Below are positions 1 through 6,725 of a stretch of DNA of 9,886 bases, one piece after another (the first letter of the stretch is position 1; the number at the start of each line of letters is the position of its first letter). The translations under genes and the position numbers were made by a program. Below the pieces are notes generated by a model. The model was not told where the DNA came from, did no database searches, and saw only the letters and a list, made by a program, of their open reading frames with translations. This DNA comes from Candidatus Omnitrophota bacterium (lineage in GTDB: Bacteria; Omnitrophota; Omnitrophia; Omnitrophales; Aquincolibacteriaceae). Location of the stretch: NCBI GenBank assembly GCA_023819025.1, contig JAMWDC010000053.1, positions 1-9,886 of the forward strand. Reading direction: 5' to 3'.

Positions 1-1251
1 GTCGTGGCCCAGAAGAAGTGCGAGATAATTTTTCCCGAGCTGGAGGATTTCGCCCCGGATCTGACGGTCGATTTGATAGGCATTCGGATCCCGCCGGCCC
101 TGACCGTTGAAATGATACTCCATGAGCCCGTGAATATTGTGCGGAAAATTGTGGTCCGCATTCACGGTAAACTTCACAAAATCCTTCTCATCGTCGGCTT
201 CCCGGTAGAGAAATTCGCCGCGAACCGAGGAATCGTCCAAATTCCCCGCGATATCAAATCCCGCCGCATGATCGCGCTTGACCCGGCCGCCTAAGAGCCC
301 AAATTCATAACCGTTAAAATCCCGCGAGATGCGTCCAAGATAACGCTGCGGGTGAAGTTGCCCTCCCGTCGGCGTATACACACCTTGAATCTTGAAATCT
401 TTGATCCTTTTCGAAGTCACATTGATCGCATCCACACCGTCCCGTTCATCGAGTTCAAGCTGCGTGACACTGAAAGGGTTGAACAGATCCGTCGGAGTAA
501 AAAAATGCCCCACGCCCCAGGGAATTTGCTGGCGGCCGATCTCAAGCTCAAACCACTCCGTATGGTAAAGCACAGAGGCGCGGTACAACCTCTGTTCGTA
601 AAAACCGTCTTCGTCTTCCACCAATGTCTCGCCCAGATCCAGAAATTGCCGTTCCTCGGATTGTTTTCTGGCAATCCGAAAATCACCGGAACCGACGAAA
701 TTTCCGAAATAGACCTGGTGGTCATAATCGATCTTAGCTTCCACCCGCTGGGTATCCGAAATTTCAAAATTCGCACGCGGTTTCAACCGAACGCGCTCTG
801 TGGTGTTAAAAATATTTTCTCCGCGTTCGGCCCCGGCCAAAGGATTGTCCACAAGCTCCGGAGTCAGACCGGAGGTACGGGTCAAAAAATTGAAGGTCTT
901 CAAGTAACCGAAAAAATTGATCTTCATCCTGCCGCTCTCGGAGGCGGACACAAAGGCCGGAATCAAAAAACCAGCAACGACGATTCCGACTAAAAGCGAA
1001 AATATCGCCCGCAAACGAATCCATTTGGGCGATAACGATAAAATCCGACGAGTTGAGGCATGGCGATGGGATGATGCCAAACGAGTTAGCGCGGTGTGAA
1101 TGAGGGATGACGCGGTTCGCGGTATTTGAGCAAGAGGTGAATGAGGATGAAGCAACGGCCAGCGCGGTGAAAAATCGGAAAATCCATCGCCAAAGGTACC
1201 TAATTTTCGTGCCACATGAATCAGCGATTTCTTTTTGACTTCGCCCGTCAT
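1..1251 (-). CDS. Outer-membrane beta-barrel (porin-like) protein, C-terminus outside the window
   Basis: The minus strand is open without a stop from 1251 to the left edge, giving 417 visible residues. Residues 78-103 form a signal peptide: Arg-rich n-region, hydrophobic core, and a V-S-A cleavage site after residue 103. The mature part has many short alternating polar/aromatic strands, as in a beta-barrel. A motif near residues 258-275, IGRQQIPWGVGHFFTPTD followed by LFNPF, is typical of uncharacterised outer-membrane barrel proteins in diderm bacteria; I recognise the style but cannot name a family. ATG 1251 lies 21 bases after the ATPase stop with an AGGTGA Shine-Dalgarno-like stretch, suggesting translational coupling. 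That start leaves an odd 77-residue Ser/Arg/His-rich stretch before the signal peptide. An alternative TTG start at 1014 would give a normal signal peptide but has a poor ribosome site. From context it is probably the outer-membrane end of the export system encoded just upstream. Confidence 0.8.
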   Translation of the reverse strand, partial: MTGEVKKKSLIHVARKLGTFGDGFSDFSPRWPLLHPHSPLAQIPRTASSLIHTALTRLASSHRHASTRRILSLSPKWIRLRAIFSLLVGIVVAGFLIPAFVSASESGRMKINFFGYLKTFNFLTRTSGLTPELVDNPLAGAERGENIFNTTERVRLKPRANFEISDTQRVEAKIDYDHQVYFGNFVGSGDFRIARKQSEERQFLDLGETLVEDEDGFYEQRLYRASVLYHTEWFELEIGRQQIPWGVGHFFTPTDLFNPFSVTQLELDERDGVDAINVTSKRIKDFKIQGVYTPTGGQLHPQRYLGRISRDFNGYEFGLLGGRVKRDHAAGFDIAGNLDDSSVRGEFLYREADDEKDFVKFTVNADHNFPHNIHGLMEYHFNGQGRRDPNAYQIDRQIRGEILQLGKNYLALLLGHD

Positions 1252-1272
1252 CCGTTCACCTAACGAATAGGT

Positions 1273-1968
1273 TTAATACTGCCTTAAGTCATCGACTAAC
1301 TGACCATCCTCCAAACGGATTACACGGCTGGCCCGTGCCATTATCATAGGATCATGCGTGGCATAAATAAAGGTAATTTTTTCTTCGCGGTTAAGTTCTT
1401 TTAAAAAATCCATCAGCTCGGTACCGGTTTTGTGATCCAGATTTGCGGTCAACTCATCACCCAGCACAATACGCGGCTTATGAATGACGGCCCGAGCCAC
1501 CGCTGCTCTCTGCTGCTGTCCCCGGCTGAGCTGGGGCGGCCGGCGGGTTACGAGTTTTGCGATCCCGAACCGTTCGCAAATCACCAAGGCCCGTTTCCGG
1601 CGTTGGGCCGAAGGGATCCCCTGAAGCCACAGGACGTACTCAATATTTTCCAGAGCGGTCAGGGTCGGAATCAGATTGTAATCCTGGAAGATGAAACCGA
1701 TTTTCTCCAGGCGATATCGTGTCAGGGCCTGTTGCCCCAGCCGGCTGATCTCTTCACCGTCAAAAAAAACCTTTCCCCGAGTGGGCTGATCCAGACAGCC
1801 GATTAAATTAAGAAGCGTGGTCTTCCCGGAACCCGAAGGACCGCACAGGGCTACAAATTCGCCTTCCTGAATCTGAAAAGACACGTCAGTCAAGGCCCGG
1901 ACCGGCAGGGAAATTTGATCCTTGAAGACTTTGGTTATATTTTCAACGGCGACGATTGGCGCGTCCAT
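1273..1968 (-). CDS. ABC transporter ATPase, LolD/MacB type
   Basis: A 231-residue ATPase that would drive the FtsX-type permease encoded just upstream. Visible motifs are Walker A GPSGSGKTT (43-51), Q-loop Q95 in FIFQDYNL, signature LSRGQQQR (147-154), Walker B with D171-E172 in VLGDELTANLD, and H-loop H205 in YATHDP. Length and the NLIPTLTALENI segment fit the LolD/MacB/FtsE group that powers mechanotransmission rather than import. Two positions differ from the usual consensus: LSRGQ for LSGGQ, and DELT for DEPT. The catalytic Glu is kept, so it is probably active. ATG 1968 is chosen because the family N-terminus (MDAPIVAVENITKVF) begins there; the frame stays open upstream to 2259, but that part lies inside the permease gene in another frame and has no family resemblance. 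It follows the permease stop by 32 bases, which contain a heptamer tandem repeat. Confidence 0.95.
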   Translation of the reverse strand: MDAPIVAVENITKVFKDQISLPVRALTDVSFQIQEGEFVALCGPSGSGKTTLLNLIGCLDQPTRGKVFFDGEEISRLGQQALTRYRLEKIGFIFQDYNLIPTLTALENIEYVLWLQGIPSAQRRKRALVICERFGIAKLVTRRPPQLSRGQQQRAAVARAVIHKPRIVLGDELTANLDHKTGTELMDFLKELNREEKITFIYATHDPMIMARASRVIRLEDGQLVDDLRQY

Positions 1969-1974
1969 AGCCCT

Positions 1975-2000
1975 TGCTCGATGCTCTATGCTCCATGCTT
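1975..2000. repeat. Heptamer tandem repeat TGCTCNA, about 3.7 units
   Basis: Three complete 7-base units (TGCTCGA, TGCTCTA, TGCTCCA) and a partial fourth (TGCTT) fill most of the 32-base gap between the permease stop and the ATPase start. Only the sixth base varies. On the transcribed strand the unit reads TNGAGCA, giving several weak GAG-containing elements ahead of ATG 1968. It could be a slippage-prone microsatellite-like tract that sets spacing or translation of the ATPase, or a selectively neutral repeat. Confidence 0.8.
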
Positions 2001-3227
2001 TTAGTAACTGTGATAAATCGCCTTCACGGGAACCATTCGTCCCGCCTTCCAAGCCGGATAAATCCCGATTAAGGACGTCACGGCGACCAACGTCAAAATG
2101 GATTGGATGACATGAATCCCCTTGACCTGTGTATAAGTGACGGTGCTCATGTATGTGGCGGAGAAGGCTTCTTCCACGCCGTAAAAATGGATCCCCACGA
2201 TCCCAAAATAAAACGTTACTAAATATCCTGCGATCACGCCTAACACCACGCCGAAGCATTCAAGCACCAGGGTCTCCAGCAGAATCAGCCGGATGATTTG
2301 AGCAGGGCTTGTTCCGATTGCCATCATGACGCCGAGTTCGCGTGTCCGCTCGAAAACCGACATCACGATCGTATTCATGATCCCGACGCCGATCACGATC
2401 GTCACCGTCACAAGGATCGTCCGAATAATGGCCTCGGCCCAGCTTGCCCATTGATTAACGCTGGGAATAATATCATCCCAGGTAAGTATTTCATAAGGGG
2501 TCTCGTCCAGGGTTTTTTTCACGGCATTCAAAAAACCGGGGATTGCTGCACGGCTGGTGAGTCGGATCACCAGTTCATGAACTTCCTTTTCGAGTCCGAG
2601 TAATTCTTGAGCCGATTGGAGTGTGGTATAAATAGAAAGCTCGTCCAAATCGAGGCTCCCTGTGTGAAGAATTCCCCTCACCCGGTAGGCGTAACCGGCG
2701 AGCGTTCCATCTATTGCCTGAGTCATAATCACGACTTTGTCCCCGATATGAACACCGAGTTTTTCAGCGAGCCGGTAGCCGACCAACACTTCCCGGTTCC
2801 CGACTGGTGAAAGAAAATGTCCTTCCTTCACCTGCTCACGGATCTCGATCACCAACGGCTCCCGAAGCGGATCCACGCCGATCATCAGAACGCCACGGGA
2901 ATTCTGGCTGGTACCGATTAGGGCTTCTGCTTTAACACGTTCGGTCAAGGTAACGACATGGGGCTGAGACTGGATCTTTTCGACGATTCCCAGCCGATCT
3001 TTCAAAACGAGTTCCGGGGAAAGCGATTGTTCGAAACCAACGGTGTGTATCTGCACATGGCCCGTAAAAAGCCGGACCACATTATCCCTCTGCCGTTCGA
3101 TGGTGCCATCCGAGAAGCCCCAGAGAAAGATCAAGGCAGCCAGACCGACGGCCACGGCAAGGACAGTGATAAAGGATCGGCGGGGATTACGATTGATATT
3201 CAGGATGGCCAGTTTAAGAAGAAACAT
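2001..3227 (-). CDS. ABC transporter permease, FtsX/MacB (LolC/E-like) family
   Basis: A 408-residue inner-membrane permease with the classic four-helix FtsX/MacB layout. The N-terminus carries the family motif NINRNPRRS (10-18), followed by TM1 (about 19-38). A large periplasmic domain follows (about 40-262), of the MacB-PCD type and containing a GYRLAEKLGVHIGD stretch. TM2 is about 268-292, TM3 about 312-338 and TM4 about 373-392. The loop after TM2 reads FERTRELGVMMAIG, the coupling segment conserved in this superfamily, and the C-terminus has the usual YPAWKAGRMVPVKAI ending. Such permeases pull lipoproteins, lipids or small molecules from the outer leaflet or periplasm; here it would work with the ATPase downstream and the LolA-like lipoprotein upstream. 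There is only one permease gene, so it probably acts as a homodimer. ATG 3227 is the first possible start (an in-frame TGA lies 12 bases upstream), with no clear Shine-Dalgarno. Confidence 0.94.
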   Translation of the reverse strand: MFLLKLAILNINRNPRRSFITVLAVAVGLAALIFLWGFSDGTIERQRDNVVRLFTGHVQIHTVGFEQSLSPELVLKDRLGIVEKIQSQPHVVTLTERVKAEALIGTSQNSRGVLMIGVDPLREPLVIEIREQVKEGHFLSPVGNREVLVGYRLAEKLGVHIGDKVVIMTQAIDGTLAGYAYRVRGILHTGSLDLDELSIYTTLQSAQELLGLEKEVHELVIRLTSRAAIPGFLNAVKKTLDETPYEILTWDDIIPSVNQWASWAEAIIRTILVTVTIVIGVGIMNTIVMSVFERTRELGVMMAIGTSPAQIIRLILLETLVLECFGVVLGVIAGYLVTFYFGIVGIHFYGVEEAFSATYMSTVTYTQVKGIHVIQSILTLVAVTSLIGIYPAWKAGRMVPVKAIYHSY

Positions 3228-3305
3228 CGGGGGGCTCGTTCAAAGTCTTTCGGCATAACTGAAAAGGGTATCCGAGGTTACGATCAACCTGTGGCAAAAG
3301 AGACA

Positions 3306-4274
3306 TCAGGGATATTTTTCCAAATTTTCCCGCGTGAATATAGAATCCGCTAGGTCCATATCAAAGGCCGCATCCAGAATCGTGACAACGGTCTCGCGAT
3401 CCGGCTCCTGAATATTTTTCATGGCCCACACCGTAGGGATTCCGTGCGCCCCGAAGGAACGGAAGCCGGAATAATGAATCGTTCGGATATGTTTGAATCC
3501 TTCATCGTAAAATTTCCATTCCACAGGGGCGGCGTCGGCCTTCCGAAGCCAGATCTCGAGTTTCCCGTAGCTTACTGGCGCATCTGCGCGGGGGGTCAGT
3601 TCTAGATGATAAACGTCCCAACCATCCATCATCTCTTCGCTCATAACCTTTCCGTCATAATCGCGCGGTAAATAACTAAGCTTGACAAAATCGTCATTGG
3701 AAAAATCGCTTCCAAGAAAACGGTCCAACATCATGGAAGGAGGTATCAGGATCGTCCGTTCGGCCGTGGGCAGATAATTCCACAGGCGGGCCTTGATCCG
3801 CAAAAATCCCTGACCCTCCACTTTAGCCGGCGAAAGCACCCGGGCAAAGGCATAATCGACCCCTTTCATGAGGACCCGCAATTGATAGTGACGTTCCCAC
3901 CGTTTGGTCTTTACGTCCAGCGTGACCTTCATGTCATGGGACGTCCCCCGAAGGATGTAATCCATTTTCTCCAGCAGCCCCTGGGGTTCGGGAAATTGGG
4001 GAGGGATAGCGGGCGGAATACCTTGACGGGGCATCTGAGGTTCCGCGGTTGTCATAGTCTGTCCCTCTGTAACAACCGGTTGGAATGTAACCTGGGGCGG
4101 TATCCCCGGCGGCCTGATCGTGTTTGGTTCTTTGACTTCCTTTGAAACAGCTTCTTTTTTCTGTTCCTGCCAGATCTCGGGTTGGGGTTGGCGGCCGCAA
4201 TGTGAAAAAATAAGCCCAGTAATCAAGAGTCCAGCAGCGAAAAAGCAATAAATTAAACTATCCAACTTTTTCAT
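3306..4274 (-). CDS. LolA-like outer-membrane lipoprotein-sorting protein, probable lipoprotein
   Basis: A 322-residue exported protein. Residues 1-25 are a signal peptide (MKKLDSLIYCFF onward) ending at Cys26 in IFSHC. The Cys suggests lipidation, but the -1 and -3 residues (His, Phe) are atypical for a lipobox. Residues about 48-100 are a Pro/Gln-rich linker. Residues about 105-322 match the LolA-like 'outer membrane lipoprotein-sorting protein' family (COG2834-type) from its recognisable pattern: GQGFLRIKARLWNYLP, then a MMLDRFLGSDFSNDDF stretch, Y-x-K-x-x-x-W, and a C-terminal FTRENLEKY. These proteins have a half-barrel that binds acyl chains and are commonly encoded beside MacB/LolCDE-type transporters, as here. 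It would carry the cargo across the periplasm from the permease to the outer membrane. ATG 4274 is the first possible start, with an in-frame TGA 6 bases upstream. The gap to the permease gene is 78 bases. Confidence 0.9.
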   Translation of the reverse strand: MKKLDSLIYCFFAAGLLITGLIFSHCGRQPQPEIWQEQKKEAVSKEVKEPNTIRPPGIPPQVTFQPVVTEGQTMTTAEPQMPRQGIPPAIPPQFPEPQGLLEKMDYILRGTSHDMKVTLDVKTKRWERHYQLRVLMKGVDYAFARVLSPAKVEGQGFLRIKARLWNYLPTAERTILIPPSMMLDRFLGSDFSNDDFVKLSYLPRDYDGKVMSEEMMDGWDVYHLELTPRADAPVSYGKLEIWLRKADAAPVEWKFYDEGFKHIRTIHYSGFRSFGAHGIPTVWAMKNIQEPDRETVVTILDAAFDMDLADSIFTRENLEKYP

Positions 4275-4345
4275 TGTTCAGCATTATTGTCGCTCGAGCG
4301 AGTAACGAGATCAAGCAACTTTTACAATCCCGTAATCCCCTTGCA

Positions 4346-5209
4346 CTAAACCTTCGTCAATTGCTGAAGAAGCCAGCGTTTCAACCGCAACCACGGGCTC
4401 TTCATCCCCCATTGAAAATATTTCCGGCTCACCTGCTGGGTCAAAAGATCAATTTGATACACAGTAGGACAATAATGTACCCGGTATTTGCCTAACAGGA
4501 TCTTCACGGCTTCCGTAGCCGTAATCGCACCCACCAGCATCAAAGCAGGACATACACTGGCTGCGCGTTTGCTGGCCAGGCTGAAGGCTTTGGGGTCCAT
4601 ATACTTCAGACACAAGGGCGATGGGGAAAGTCCGAAGGTGCTTGTTAGGCGTATTTCCTTTTCATCCATCCCCTCCCGGAATCCGAAATAGTCCTCGTAT
4701 TTCATTCCGTCAGGAGAAAAAACGATCAAGGATGCCCCGAATCCCAAGGGACAGCAGGTCAAGGCAACCAGGTGTTTCTCGTAACTTTTTCGGAATAGCA
4801 AAAGTTTTGAATCCTGCTCGAAAAAATCGATGGCGTCGATCACCAGATCCGCGGATTGGAGGAATGTGTCGATATTCTGCCCGTTGATTCCCTGCGGATA
4901 ACTCTCGACCTGAGCCCCCGGATTGATGGCGAGGATCATCTCGCGGACCACTTCAACCTTGGACCGGCCCAAGGTTTCCACGGTCGCGCCCAGCTGCCGG
5001 TTAAAGTTCGTGAGTTCAAAGGTATCGGCATCTGCAATCTTAAATTGGCCGACGCCGAGCCGGACTAGGGCCTGGGCTTGGTATCCGCCTGCGCCGCCGA
5101 GGCCGGCAATCGCGACACAGGATGCACGCAACTTTTGCTGCTCGCTTTCAGTCAGCCAGCCGGTGTTGCGTTCGAAGGCTTGCTCATAGTTAAATGAATC
5201 GGCGTCCAT
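4346..5209 (-). CDS. E1-like (ThiF/MoeB/HesA family) adenylyltransferase
   Basis: A 287-residue E1-like enzyme of the kind that uses ATP to adenylate a carboxylate, usually the C-terminus of a ubiquitin-like protein or the carboxylate of a small substrate. The nucleotide-binding Rossmann motif GLGGAGG is at 36-42, followed by D60-x-D62 and NFNRQ (68-72), which carries the conserved Arg, then K84 and D125/D128 in VIDAID. The helix GAITATEAVKILLG (about 227-240) is the usual C-terminal E1 landmark. No paired CxxC zinc motifs, as found in MoeB and ThiF, are visible. Cysteines available for thioester chemistry include C152-C153, C200 and C220. The start has a good site (AGAAGGA, 4 bases before ATG 5209). 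It follows the nitroreductase-like gene by 79 bases; I recall that mycobacterial Rv1355c (annotated MoeY) joins similar domains in one protein. Substrate unknown. Confidence 0.92.
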   Translation of the reverse strand: MDADSFNYEQAFERNTGWLTESEQQKLRASCVAIAGLGGAGGYQAQALVRLGVGQFKIADADTFELTNFNRQLGATVETLGRSKVEVVREMILAINPGAQVESYPQGINGQNIDTFLQSADLVIDAIDFFEQDSKLLLFRKSYEKHLVALTCCPLGFGASLIVFSPDGMKYEDYFGFREGMDEKEIRLTSTFGLSPSPLCLKYMDPKAFSLASKRAASVCPALMLVGAITATEAVKILLGKYRVHYCPTVYQIDLLTQQVSRKYFQWGMKSPWLRLKRWLLQQLTKV

Positions 5210-5288
5210 GAAATCCTTCTTTGATTACCCCAGTCTTATGTTACACCAATTCCCGGGAAATCGACACGAAATATTTGAGTGTTTATGA

Positions 5289-6404
5289 TTAAACCTTCAC
5301 GTCGCTGTCGGAAAGGAGAAAAGATTCCAGATTGCGCCGTAATGAACGGTAAGCAGGAGAGGGTGCATAACCCAAACGGAAAAGGAAGATAAGGGCATTC
5401 TCTTCCTGGAGAACAAACAAAGAGAAAAATTCTTCCTTGAGCCGATTCAATTTTTCCTTTTGGCGCTTCGTAAAATCTCCGATCTGATTCTGTTGTAAAT
5501 TCATGATAAAAATCGGCAGGGCCTCCATCGGCTGTATGGCAAGTCCCAGATTCGTTGCTTCATGCCAAATCCGCTCCATTAATTCGCCTCCGCGAACATA
5601 ATCCAACGAGGATTGACTGGGGGCCACGAGCAGTCCCGCGGCTTGAGAGGAAAGCATCTGAAGCGAGGCATAAAAACCGAAAAGCCGGCTCATCCCAAGA
5701 CGATTAAACAAGTTGAGCCGTTCCCAAGAACGAATCAGATTGAAAAGCAAAGAACCTCCGGGCCCTGATTCCAAAGTTCTGAGATCGAGTCCGTCCTGAG
5801 TTTCTTCCGCCTCCTTGGGATTCATCCGCATGAGGGCCATCAGTTCACGATGAAGCCGTGGGATTTCGAACCTTAACTTATCGGCCTCGCCGACGATCCG
5901 AACCAGTTTCGAATACTTCGGACTACTTTTCCGGATAAAAGTTAATTCAAATTTTCTTTCAACGTCCGCAAGCTGTTCGAGTCTCGAATAAACCGATTGA
6001 TCGATCGTCTGCCGATTTTCGTAGAACTTCCGATTGGTCACCCGCCTTTCAACACAGGTCTCATGGGTATGATCTTTGAAAATCACGGGGTCCAATCGAA
6101 GACTGGCAACATAAAACGGATCCGGTTTATCCGGGAAATAGGTGACGGCGAGTTGATATCCTTTGCAGCGAGATGCAACCCGAAGATTTTCAATCACCGC
6201 CCCGGCGGAAATATAAGGCGCCAGGAGTCCGGTATCGCAAAAATTTTGGACTCGGGCTTGATCCAGAAAGAGATCGACGTAAAAAGTCTGTTGCGGGGCC
6301 GTCCGCTGGCGCCGGACCCTAAATTTCCACGGCTGGAGATTATCCGCAGAAGGGGCTAGGATCCCTTTTGCTAAGATGGTTTTTAATTCTTCAGAGGTGA
6401 TCAC
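5289..6404 (-). CDS. Nitroreductase-family FMN-binding protein, Acg-like
   Basis: A 371-residue protein of the nitroreductase superfamily, closest in layout to the Acg-like (Rv-Acg) group with two nitroreductase-like halves in one chain. The N-terminal motif GILAPSADNLQPWKF (14-28) is the family FMN-phosphate site. A family-typical RRVTNRKFY segment follows near 120, GLAIQPMEALPIF lies near 287-299, and the C-terminus has GYAPSPAYRSLRRNLESFL. Members reduce or oxidise small molecules with flavin, or sequester FMN; the substrate cannot be read here. The start is GTG 6404, with AGGTG five bases upstream (6414-6410). An ATG overlapping it out of frame is followed at once by a stop. It is the first gene of the leftward operon, so it and the E1-like gene are expressed with the export genes. 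It could be a dehydrogenase partner of the E1 as in azoline-forming systems, but no YcaO is present. Confidence 0.88.
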   Translation of the reverse strand: MITSEELKTILAKGILAPSADNLQPWKFRVRRQRTAPQQTFYVDLFLDQARVQNFCDTGLLAPYISAGAVIENLRVASRCKGYQLAVTYFPDKPDPFYVASLRLDPVIFKDHTHETCVERRVTNRKFYENRQTIDQSVYSRLEQLADVERKFELTFIRKSSPKYSKLVRIVGEADKLRFEIPRLHRELMALMRMNPKEAEETQDGLDLRTLESGPGGSLLFNLIRSWERLNLFNRLGMSRLFGFYASLQMLSSQAAGLLVAPSQSSLDYVRGGELMERIWHEATNLGLAIQPMEALPIFIMNLQQNQIGDFTKRQKEKLNRLKEEFFSLFVLQEENALIFLFRLGYAPSPAYRSLRRNLESFLLSDSDVKV

Positions 6405-6451
6405 ATGAACACCTGTATCCGCTTAAATCAGTACGGCGTCCCGCCAGTAAG

Positions 6452-6478
6452 TTTATAAGGTTATCGTCTATCCGGCAA
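6452..6478 (-). promoter_or_regulatory. Weak candidate promoter for the leftward operon
   Basis: On the minus strand, TTGCCG (6478-6473) and TATAAA (6457-6452) are spaced 15 bases apart, or 16 if the -35 is read as TTTGCC. This would place transcription start near 6445 and a leader of about 40 bases before GTG 6404. The -10 matches consensus at 5 of 6 positions; the -35 is mediocre. A small stem (6432-6449) would sit at the very 5' end of the transcript. It is a pattern match only. Confidence 0.25.
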
Positions 6479-6596
6479 AGATTCTACTGACATTATTCGT
6501 GAAACGGGTAGTCATATTTTCAAGGAAATCGCCTGATTCCTTGAAAATCTGGCATAGGAGACCCGAAACAACGTGCCTCGTTTCCAGACACGACAT
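6468..6596 (-). other. 42-codon ORF of uncertain status in the divergent intergenic region
   Basis: On the minus strand ATG 6596 opens a frame of 42 codons ending in TAG at 6470-6468. It begins MSCLETRHVVSGLLCQIF and ends MTTRFTNNVSRIFAG. The peptide has two Cys and a mixed hydrophobic/polar composition, with no recognised domain. There is no Shine-Dalgarno before the ATG, and the 12-base inverted repeat lies inside it (encoding IFKE and FLEN at the two arms). The sequence feels like one I have met as a short hypothetical or dispersed intergenic element, but I cannot confirm that. It may be a small gene upstream of the nitroreductase, a remnant of a repeat element, or chance. Confidence 0.25.
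6516..6548. repeat. Perfect 12-base inverted repeat, 9-base spacer
   Basis: Arms ATTTTCAAGGAA (6516-6527) and TTCCTTGAAAAT (6537-6548) are exact reverse complements around ATCGCCTGA. Arm centres are 21 bases apart, two helical turns, which suits a dimeric regulator binding between divergent operons. It could also form an RNA hairpin in either direction, but no U-tract follows on either strand, so an intrinsic terminator is unlikely. Confidence 0.85.
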
Positions 6597-6725
6597 ATTC
6601 GAACTGAAGTCATTATTAGTCTAGACTCAATAACTTCCCCACCACCCATAGCTTTATCAAATCATAACCTATGCTAAACTTTAGATTAGATACGAAAGGT
6701 ACATTTCTTAGCTTATGGGGCATTG

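Larger units (their letters stand above)
6405..6725. other. Divergent intergenic region with inverted repeat and small ORF
   Basis: This roughly 320-base stretch separates the two divergent operons and should hold both promoters. It contains the perfect inverted repeat at 6516-6548, an imperfect stem at 6432-6449 (TACGGCG/CGCC-A-GTA, loop of three), and a minus-strand 42-codon ORF at 6596-6468 described separately. It is more AT-rich than the flanking genes, especially 6601-6700. I find no convincing sigma-70 promoter for the rightward genes and no terminator with a U-tract on either strand. Confidence 0.6.

Noticed and set aside
4..993. Plus-strand open frames at 4-294 and 352-993
   Set aside because: They lie opposite a continuous minus-strand frame with a signal peptide and barrel-like strands; their own translations show no domain.
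1969..2259. N-terminal extension of the ATPase up to ATG 2259
   Set aside because: It lies in another frame of the permease gene, is Arg/His-rich and unlike the family; the ABC domain begins at ATG 1968.
4290..4301. Perfect 12-base palindrome TCGCTCGAGCGA before the LolA-like gene
   Set aside because: A six-pair perfect palindrome is expected a couple of times per 10 kb by chance, and no well-spaced promoter accompanies it.
6405..6458. Plus-strand 17-codon ORF (MNTCIRLNQYGVPPVSL) with an AGAGGTGA stretch just upstream, considered as a precursor peptide
   Set aside because: The apparent ribosome site is the complement of nitroreductase codons 2-5, the ORF is very short, and it has no leader/core organisation.
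6516..6548. Intrinsic terminator
   Set aside because: The stem is AT-rich and no U-tract follows it on either strand; its place between divergent promoters fits an operator better.
6618..6627. Ten-base palindrome AGTCTAGACT
   Set aside because: Around ten such palindromes are expected by chance in a window of this length.
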